Source: Aliidiomarina maris
Lineage (GTDB): Bacteria > Pseudomonadota > Gammaproteobacteria > Enterobacterales > Alteromonadaceae
Direction: 5' to 3'
DNA length: 64,000 nucleotides
Assembly: GCF_003987335.1 (NCBI RefSeq)
Contig: NZ_PIPK01000002.1
Span: 275,372 to 339,371, forward strand
Positions within the stretch are counted from its first letter, which is position 1; each line of letters starts with the position of its first letter. Shown here piece after piece: positions 57,511 through 64,000 of the stretch. The position numbers and the translations under genes were made by a program. The notes under the pieces were generated by a model. It saw only the letters and a program-made list of their open reading frames with translations, had not been told where the DNA came from and made no database searches.

Positions 57511-59429
57511 TTACACCTTATACTGCTGAACCTGATGGTCAACTTGCTGGGTCAGTTCGTTTAACACGGCGCTCGCATCAGCTGTTTGCTCGGCCTGCTC
57601 GGCGACTTGGCCACTCTGCCCTTTCAAGCTCTCTAAACGTTCACTGACGTCACCAGAAACAGCGTGCTGCTCCTCAGCGGCACTCGCACTTGAGCATTTT
57701 GGCTCGTGATATTTTGCACTGCCTGACTCACTTTATCACCCATGCCTGACACCTGTTCAACCGCATCATGGCTTTTCTTAGATTGTTCAGCCTGTTCAAT
57801 AATGACACGCCCAACCGCTTCGACACCATCTTGTAAGCGCTGTAGCAGCGCTGCAATGTCTTGAGTCGATTGCTGTGTGCGTGAGGCAAGTGAACGTACC
57901 TCGTCAGCGACCACGGCAAATCCGCGTCCAGCTTCACCTGCGCGTGCCGCTTCAATAGCAGCGTTTAGTGCTAGCAGGTTCGTTTGCTCCGCTACTGCGT
58001 GAATCACTTCCATCACTTTCGCGATGTCGTCAGATGCCTTGGTCAATGTATTTAGCTCGTCGTGGGCACGTTCCGAAGCGGCCATAAAGCCTTGTTGCTG
58101 CGTCTGTAAGCGTTCAATCATCGTCTGCATTGCATCGACCTGTTGGCTTATTTCTAATGCGGATGACTCTGCAGCACTTGTACTGTCTGCCACGCTCCGT
58201 GCCGTGGCTGCCATTTGATGCACTGCGGCCGCAATACTTTCAACTTCTTCCGCTTGCTCACCAGCCAGCGAGTCAGATAACTGGGCAATTTGCTTTAATC
58301 GCTCGGACTCCTGGCTTGAGCGCTGGCTTAAATCAGCCACCGCGGCAATCGTTAATCGCACGCGTTCAAGTAAAAGATTAAACTGCCGCCCCATCGACCC
58401 CAGCTCATCATTATTTTGCACTTCAACCCGTTGGGTCAAATCACCTTCTTCCTCAACAATGGCTCTAATCATCGCGTTCATGGTGTGTACCCGCGTCATA
58501 ACAACCCGCTGCATTAACCAAAGTACTAGGGCAGCTATCAGGACACCCAAACCGAGTATCGTCAGACCGCTTTTGATTGCTTCTGCGCCAATCATGCGAG
58601 CAATATCTTGCTGATTCACCCCAGATAGAATTGTGTAGTTCCAACGACTGAAAGGTGTGCTTGTAATATCCCAGCCGTCTGGATCAGCTAGTAAGTTTTC
58701 TACTGTTTGGCTGTCGGTGTGGCCAGATCGCATACGCACCACACCGCGGTCATCTCGTAATGCAACAAAGCCGTTTTCAAAAATTCGTGCTTGTGAGATG
58801 TAAGCGGCTAGCTCGTCGAAATCAGCAGGGTATCCGACATAAAGAATACCAATCACCTCGCCACCTTCTAAGATAGGCTCATACGCGGTAATAAAGGAAC
58901 GCCCTAGAATATTGACTTGGCCTACGTAGGTTTCACCACGCATTACGCTTTGGTATGCCGATGTCGACGCATCTAGCTGGGTGCCGATGGCCCGCTGGCC
59001 TTGTGCATTCACAACATTGCTTGTTATTCGAGTAAATTGGTCACCATGGCGCGAAAATACGGTTGCTGTACCCTCTTGAAGCTGCGCATGTGTGTCGACA
59101 AGTGCAGTGCTATTGGCGAGGCCTCGGCCGGCTAAAACAAGGTCACTCAACTGGTGTTGACCAACGTTTACCATAGACCCAACAGATAACCCACCCTGGC
59201 TATCAATAAGGTGATTTAATGTGGCTAAGCTGCGCTCAACTTGGTCCCGCATTAATCGGTCGGTAATATTAAGCATGTCCCGCACAGTAGCATGTGTACG
59301 CTTAACTTCTTCGTCTACTACTCGGTGTATGTCTTGTCTTACTTGCAGTGTTGTAAAGGCAATACCGATAACCGCCAGTGCAGCAATTGAGCCACATAGC
59401 CAAATGCCCACGCGTTTTAAAATTGTCAT
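57511..59429 (-). pseudogene. Methyl-accepting chemotaxis protein, 3' frameshift
   Basis: The first frame (59429 to 57633) gives 598 residues: helix at about 8-28, periplasmic single-Cache-like domain to about 285 ([14 protein letters not shown]), second helix, HAMP with [11 protein letters not shown], and the signalling domain with [32 protein letters not shown]. Near 57690, after I-T-S-Q-N-A-Q, the frame ends in an unrelated tail, while the next frame continues [15 protein letters not shown] to T-Q-Q-V-D to a stop at 57511. One lost base explains it. The kinase-contacting tip is intact but the returning adaptation helix is lost. Confidence 0.82.
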
Positions 59430-59566
59430 TTATTAAGCCCTTACCGAAAACACCCCCTCCTTTATATTAACATTCGTTTGATTATAGTCAAAATTTTTAT
59501 TTTTCAGCTCTGATATAATTAAAAGTTTATTGCTATAGCTACCTGTCACAGCCTTGGGCTTTCCGC

Positions 59567-61078
59567 TTAACTTCCTGACAAATTCTCACTCATAGGCGCC
59601 AATCGCAATTGAATCCCAAGCCGTTGTTGCTGCTTGATTTCTTTTTCAAGGTCGCTGACTAGCATCGGGTTATCCCATCCCGCTTGAGTTAAAATAAGTA
59701 ATACGAAGTCACCCTGCGCACGCACGCTTTGCAATAATTGAGAAGGCTGCCTGTCGGTATTAAACAACACGGCTAAGCGCAAAATTGCTATCAGATGTTG
59801 CACGTCAACTGTTTTAAACAAATGCAATGCAGGTAGACGTTCAAGTTTCACTTTCTTACGGCATTGACCTACAACACTAGCCAAAACCTGCTGCTCCTCG
59901 TCGCTAAAACCCGGCATGTCAGCATGTTGCAGAATATAATGGGAATGGCGATGTACGCCGCTTGAATTGATATGCAGACCCACTTCATGCAAGGTTGCTG
60001 CCCATTGCAAGCGCTGAGCCCAAGCATTGTCTTGTAGTCCCCACGCATTTTGCAGATCACGCAGCATGTGGTGACCCGTGTCCGCGACTAACTGTGCGTG
60101 TTCATTATCGATTCGATAACGAGCCGCCATCGCGTCAACAGTGCGCTGGCGCACATCCTGATGCTCAATTACTCGCTCCGTAAGCTCATAAAGCACACCT
60201 TCACGCAGGGCTGAATCATGGGTTTCTAGGGTTTGAATGCCAAATTCCTGCATGAGCGCAATCACAATCGCCAAACCTGCAGGCAAAATCGGTTTACGCT
60301 CATCCTCAATACCATCCGCATGGAAATCACTTAGCTGCTCAAATTGTAACAGTTCAGCCTTACATTGCAGGGCTTGCTCTAAACTGAGCTGGCCAGCAGG
60401 TGTTTGATCGCGCTGAGACACCCATTTCACAATCGATTTGACCATACCTGACGTGCCAATCACTTGGGTCGCTGAAAACTTACGCACACGCTTAGCAATC
60501 GGTTCGAGTTGGCTTCTTGCTTCGACCAAGGCACGTTGAAAGCGCTTCTCGGTTACCTTTCCGTCGTGAAAAAAGCGCTCGGTAAAGCTCACCGACCCCA
60601 TCGACAAGGAGCTGAGTGACGCTGGCTCAAATTCGTGCCCCGTGATGACCTCGGTAGAGCCGCCACCAATATCAAAAACCAAGCGCGGTCCATTGAAAGG
60701 GCTGGTTTGGGCGACACCTTTATAAATTAATCGCGCTTCTTCGTGTCCAGAAATGATATTGATTGGGAAGGGTAATACCGCTGCAGCACGGGTTAAAAAC
60801 ACGTCCGCATTCTGAGCCTCCCGCAAGGTGTGCGTCGCCACCACATAGACATGCTCAGGCAAGAAGCCCTCGAGGCGCTGCGCACATTGCGCCAAGGCAT
60901 CTAAGCCTCGCTGCATCGCATCTTTGGTCAGGTTGCGTTTACGATTCAGGCCTTTGCCTAACTGCACCTGCTGTTTAAACCTTAAGAGCGGCTGCAGGTG
61001 GCTGTCAATCACCCGCGCAGTCACAAGATGAAAACTATTGGAACCTAAGTCCAAGGCTGCAAATTGTTCACTTTTCAT
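59567..61078 (-). CDS. ppx: Exopolyphosphatase (Ppx/GppA)
   Basis: 503 residues. Removes phosphate from polyphosphate ends, or pppGpp 5'-phosphate (GppA-type); the two cannot be separated here. A-A-L-D-L-G-S-N-S-F-H-L (ATPase-like phosphate loop), G-H-E-E-A-R-L-I-Y, D-I-G-G-G-S-T-E-V, and a C-terminal HD-like half (about 310-503) with H-E-V-G-L-H-I-N. The ATG overlaps the ppk stop by 11 bases: a ppk-ppx operon as in E. coli. Confidence 0.93.
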   Translation of the reverse strand: MKSEQFAALDLGSNSFHLVTARVIDSHLQPLLRFKQQVQLGKGLNRKRNLTKDAMQRGLDALAQCAQRLEGFLPEHVYVVATHTLREAQNADVFLTRAAAVLPFPINIISGHEEARLIYKGVAQTSPFNGPRLVFDIGGGSTEVITGHEFEPASLSSLSMGSVSFTERFFHDGKVTEKRFQRALVEARSQLEPIAKRVRKFSATQVIGTSGMVKSIVKWVSQRDQTPAGQLSLEQALQCKAELLQFEQLSDFHADGIEDERKPILPAGLAIVIALMQEFGIQTLETHDSALREGVLYELTERVIEHQDVRQRTVDAMAARYRIDNEHAQLVADTGHHMLRDLQNAWGLQDNAWAQRLQWAATLHEVGLHINSSGVHRHSHYILQHADMPGFSDEEQQVLASVVGQCRKKVKLERLPALHLFKTVDVQHLIAILRLAVLFNTDRQPSQLLQSVRAQGDFVLLILTQAGWDNPMLVSDLEKEIKQQQRLGIQLRLAPMSENLSGS

Positions 61079-63167
61079 CGCTGTCCCCTTGGCTCTCCAA
61101 GTGCTGCTGCATTCGCTGCTTCGCTTTGGTATGCTCAGCCTTCAAATAATCATAAATCGCAGTTTGTGCGCGAAATTTCTTCTTGTTTCCGCGCTTGCGA
61201 TACAGGTTTCTCTGTTCACTATCGATAACCCGCGCCTTGGTATTATCCCGCCATTGTAACTCAAGAATATCAATCACCTGTTGCTTCAACTCAGGGCCTA
61301 AAATTGGGCAAGTGAGCTCGACCCGCTCGTCTAAATTACGAGTCATTAAATCGGCCGATGAAATATACACGTCATTCGCGCCACCGTTGTGGAAACAAAA
61401 CACTCTGGGATGTTCCAAGAATCGGTCCACAATACTGATCACTTCAATATTATCGCTCATGCCGGTGACGCCAGCACGCAGTTGGCACATGCCGCGCACA
61501 ATAATGCGTATGTGCACCCCGGCCTGAGACGCTTTATATAAATGTTCAATAAGTGGTTCGTCGACCAAATTATTGACCTTCAGCAGCACCCGGGCTGGCT
61601 GTCCCTCACGTGCAGTTCGGATTTCGTGGGCGAGTAAGCGATTAAATTTACTACGCGTGGTGACCGGTGACAGCCAAATATGGGAGAAATTAAATCGGCG
61701 GTAAGGGGCTTCGAGGTACTGAAATACCTTATCTACATCGCTACAAATATCTTCATCCGCGGTCAATAAGCTAAAGTCTGTGTATATCTGCGCGGTTTTT
61801 TCATTTAGGTTACCAGTGCCAATATGCGCGTACTGGCGCACCAAGTCGCCTTCTTTGCGCTTAATTAGGATCAGCTTGGCATGTACTTTCAGCCCTTTGA
61901 TACCGAAAATCACGCGAATACCTTCCTGAGTCATACGCTTGGCCCACTCAATGTTGGCTTCTTCGTCAAAGCGCGCCTGCAACTCCACCATGACCGTCAC
62001 TTTTTTGCCATTATTGACCGCTTCAATCAGTGAATGCACGATGCGCGAATGCGGTGCAACACGGTAGATACACATCTGAATGCTCTGTACCTGCGGGTCA
62101 TACGAGGCTTGGCGCACCAACTCAGTGATGTGAGCAAACTTGTGGTAAGGAAAATACAACAAAGCATCGTTGCGTTGTAAGGCCTCAAACATACTGGCTT
62201 GTTGGACTAAAGTTGGCAGATCTAAAGGCGTCAGCTTCGGGTTTACCATTGACCGATGCCCCCAGTTTTCGAAGGTCACGAAATCACGCGTATTGCGGTA
62301 ACGCCCGCCTGCAACCAAAGAGTCATGACTGGTGAGATGCAGTTTATCGTGCAGAAAATACAGCATCCGCCGCGGCATACTGCGGTCATACACTAAGCGT
62401 ACAGGCTCAGCGTCGAAGCGCTGGCGAATGCCTTCTTCCATTTGCTCCAACAAGCTTTGGTCGATGTCATGGGGCAGCCTGTAATCCGCATCACGGGTTA
62501 ATTTAAACGAGAATGCTTGCAGGTTGTCAAATGGCACAATGCCACGGAATAAGGTTTCCAGACACAAGCAAATCACGTTATCGAGTAAGATAATGCGTTT
62601 ATTACGATTGGAACTTTTAAACGGTAACTTGATAAAGCGAGGAAGTTCTTCGGTGGGTACTTCGATCGCCGCGTAAGTAAGTTCGCCTTGATACACTATC
62701 TCGACGCACAAATAAGTCGCGTCCTCATTAATCGCTTTGATTAAGTTGGTCGACTGACCAATTAACAACGGCACTATATAACGCTTAATTTTTTCCTCAA
62801 AGAAGGTCGTCAGCCAACGTTTCTCTTCGGCGCTCGCCTGCTGCTCATCAATAACACGAATATTTTTGCGCAATAACGCTTTTAATACGTCTAAATAAAT
62901 CTGCTCAAACTGCGCTTGAAGGCTAATCACTTGCTGCTGAATCGCGGCCATCAATTGCTCTGCCTCAGAATGCTCGGCAGTAGTTTGGGCAAAGAATATG
63001 CGGCGCCGCACATCGGCTACGCGGACACGAAAAAACTCATCCATGTTATTGGAAAAAATACCAAGAAAACGCATGCGCTCGACCACGGGCACATTTTTAT
63101 CGCCAGCTTCTTGTAACACTCGCTGATTGAATGCCAGCCAGCTTAATTCTTTGGGAAAAAACTTCAT
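61068..63167 (-). CDS. ppk: Polyphosphate kinase 1
   Basis: 699 residues from the ATG at 63167 (GGGAGG five bases upstream); extension to 63212 is not needed. K-E-L-S-W-L-A-F-N-Q-R-V-L, then N-N-M-D-E-F-F, R-A-R/D-E-E-A-N-I-E-W, and H-I-G-T-G-N-L-N-E-K-T-A with the autophosphorylated-His region. It polymerises phosphate from ATP. Co-transcribed with ppx. A possible Pho box lies 54 bases upstream. Confidence 0.95.
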   Translation of the reverse strand: MKFFPKELSWLAFNQRVLQEAGDKNVPVVERMRFLGIFSNNMDEFFRVRVADVRRRIFFAQTTAEHSEAEQLMAAIQQQVISLQAQFEQIYLDVLKALLRKNIRVIDEQQASAEEKRWLTTFFEEKIKRYIVPLLIGQSTNLIKAINEDATYLCVEIVYQGELTYAAIEVPTEELPRFIKLPFKSSNRNKRIILLDNVICLCLETLFRGIVPFDNLQAFSFKLTRDADYRLPHDIDQSLLEQMEEGIRQRFDAEPVRLVYDRSMPRRMLYFLHDKLHLTSHDSLVAGGRYRNTRDFVTFENWGHRSMVNPKLTPLDLPTLVQQASMFEALQRNDALLYFPYHKFAHITELVRQASYDPQVQSIQMCIYRVAPHSRIVHSLIEAVNNGKKVTVMVELQARFDEEANIEWAKRMTQEGIRVIFGIKGLKVHAKLILIKRKEGDLVRQYAHIGTGNLNEKTAQIYTDFSLLTADEDICSDVDKVFQYLEAPYRRFNFSHIWLSPVTTRSKFNRLLAHEIRTAREGQPARVLLKVNNLVDEPLIEHLYKASQAGVHIRIIVRGMCQLRAGVTGMSDNIEVISIVDRFLEHPRVFCFHNGGANDVYISSADLMTRNLDERVELTCPILGPELKQQVIDILELQWRDNTKARVIDSEQRNLYRKRGNKKKFRAQTAIYDYLKAEHTKAKQRMQQHLESQGDSDEK

Positions 63168-63220
63168 GGTACCTCCCGCTTTATCAGCGACTAATGTAGC
63201 CGCCGCGGGCATTCAGGCCT

Positions 63221-63249
63221 GTGACACTTTTATGAAGTTTTTATGGCAC
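63221..63249 (-). promoter_or_regulatory. Possible Pho box upstream of ppk
   Basis: On the minus strand: GTGCCAT, AAAA, ACTTCAT, AAAA, GTGTCAC. That is three 7-base elements with 4-base A-rich spacers, the period of PhoB sites. Matches to CTGTCAT are 5, 4 and 5 of 7. Moderate evidence only. Confidence 0.4.
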
Positions 63250-63335
63250 TTTGTCGTGCGCCCCGAAGCCTCGCTATTCAAAAAAGTGTCATCAAATCGG
63301 TATACACTACGACCAAATTTTTGGGGTTCATCGTG

Positions 63336-63872
63336 ATGTCGTTGCAGCAGCTTATTCAAACACGCCAACTTAAGAGCGCGTTACAACCCATTGTTGATAC
63401 GTATCGCTCGGCTCTGATTGGTTATGAGGGACTCATTCGCGGGCCTAAGGGACACGAACTAGAGCGCCCTGACGCATTATTTGCAGCCGCAGCGTCACCG
63501 GATCTACGCCATAACCTTGAGCTTCACTGTGCCCAAAGCGCACTCACCGCTTTCGACACGCGTCATTTTGCTGGCTTATTATTTATTAACATTGACCCTA
63601 ATATTTTGGCATTGCCTTCGACATTCGGGACTTTTGAAGCGCTTAAAGCTGAAGCCAAGGCGCCCATCGTATTAGAGCTTTCTGAGCATCACCCCGTTGC
63701 CGACACCAATGCATTAAAACAACAGATATTAAAGTTGCGCACTATTGGCTATCGATTCGCGATTGACGATTTAGGCGCCGGACACTCGAGCTTTAAGCTT
63801 TGGGCTGAAATTCGCCCTGACTTTGTAAAAGTGGACCGGTACTTTATTAAAGAGGCCTTGTTGAATAAATAG
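63336..63872 (+). pseudogene. EAL-domain protein, cut by an insertion sequence
   Basis: The frame from the ATG at 63336 encodes L-Q-P-I-V-D, G-Y-E-G-L-I-R-G (EGL variant of EAL), L-F-I-N-I-D-P, V-L-E-L-S-E and D-D-L-G-A-G-H-S-S-F, with K-V-D-R-Y-F-I near the end. The last residues A-L-L-N-K and stop are encoded by the inverted repeat of the insertion sequence that begins at 63854. The second half of the phosphodiesterase domain (conserved Lys, Glu of E-G-[I/V]-E-T) is missing, so it is inactive unless an intact part lies beyond the window. Confidence 0.85.
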
Positions 63873-64000
63873 CGGAACTTTCTCAGTTAGCGTTGATCAG
63901 ATCGCCAAACCACGCTGATACTAGACACCGCAATGAGCAAAGCAAAATACCGAGTTAAAAACTGGTCTGAATACAACAAAGCCCTTAAACAACGAGGCTC
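63854..64000 (+). mobile_element. Insertion sequence, IS5 family, IS903 group (left end, runs off window)
   Basis: GGCCTTGTTGAATAAAT at 63854-63870 resembles the IS903 terminal repeat (GGCTTTGTTGAATAAAT) closely. About 80 bases later an open frame begins (63933) with M-S-K-A-K-Y-R-V-K-N-W-S-E-Y-N-K-A-L-K-Q-R-G-S, typical of the N terminus of IS903-type transposases (K-I-T-N-W-x-x-Y-N-K-A-L-x-x-R-G-x-L). The right end and target-site duplication are outside the window. Confidence 0.85.
63933..64000 (+). CDS. IS5-family transposase, partial (window end)
   Basis: Only the first 22 residues are visible from the ATG at 63933: K-Y-R-V-K-N-W-S-E-Y-N-K-A-L-K-Q-R-G matches the conserved start of IS903-group DDE transposases. 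The catalytic part lies beyond position 64000. Located inside the insertion sequence that disrupts the EAL gene. Confidence 0.8.
   Translation, partial: MSKAKYRVKNWSEYNKALKQRG

Overview
The window looks like a chromosomal segment from a mid-GC marine-type gammaproteobacterium, probably of the Alteromonadales. This rests on the gene families and on regulatory motifs that fit gammaproteobacterial HexR, Zur and sigma-32. I cannot fix the genus. Most of the sequence is ordinary core and catabolic content, with one small accessory zone at a tRNA and several decayed genes.

Layout. 1-5302: a secreted S9 peptidase (open at the window edge), a carboxylesterase, a 5'-truncated OsmC gene, an IbpA-type small heat-shock gene with a sigma-32 promoter and a ROSE-type RNA thermometer, and an exported M17 aminopeptidase. 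5407-10836: a GGDEF/EAL protein and several small outer-membrane barrel proteins, two of them paralogues flanking a four-helix membrane protein. 10980-16540: two identical tRNA-Arg(CCG) genes 3.18 kb apart plus a decayed third copy of the tRNA 3' end. The intervals hold ybaK with an AbiE toxin-antitoxin pair, and a HipBA pair. I read this as stacked, integrase-less genomic islets. 16712-21124: secreted or periplasmic proteins (esterase, Reeler-like CxxCH protein, Vgb-like beta-propeller, HEXXH metallopeptidase). 21231-27465: a TPP riboswitch and the operon thiC-thiDE-thiF-thiS-thiG-thiH. 27558-41449: a remnant deaminase, a HAD phosphatase, RhlE, a YdjM-type protein, a cluster of SbtA-like transporter, YqhA-like protein and glutaredoxin-MauE fusion divergent from a LysR regulator, an orphan secreted protein, a shattered MHYT histidine kinase, Rnk and a threonine aldolase.

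41469-44842 is a zinc-starvation unit: a COG0523 GTPase and a TonB-dependent receptor behind a near-perfect Zur box. 44882-57498 forms one metabolic theme. A GH16 lipoprotein and a GH1 glucosidase with a GPH transporter and a LacI regulator would release and import glucose from beta-glucan. Glk, Zwf, Pgl, Edd and Eda (Entner-Doudoroff) and GapA would burn it, under HexR, whose palindromes sit in the zwf/hexR and hexR/gapA gaps.

57511-64000: a chemoreceptor with a 3' frameshift, ppk-ppx with a possible Pho box, and an EAL gene cut by an IS903-group element that runs off the window. Signalling genes are over-represented among the broken ones. No CRISPR array, rRNA, integrase gene or complete prophage is visible. 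The most interesting points are the tRNA-Arg toxin-antitoxin islets, the ROSE thermometer, the glucan-to-pyruvate locus and the SbtA/YqhA/glutaredoxin-MauE cluster; none of them is clearly a new class of system.
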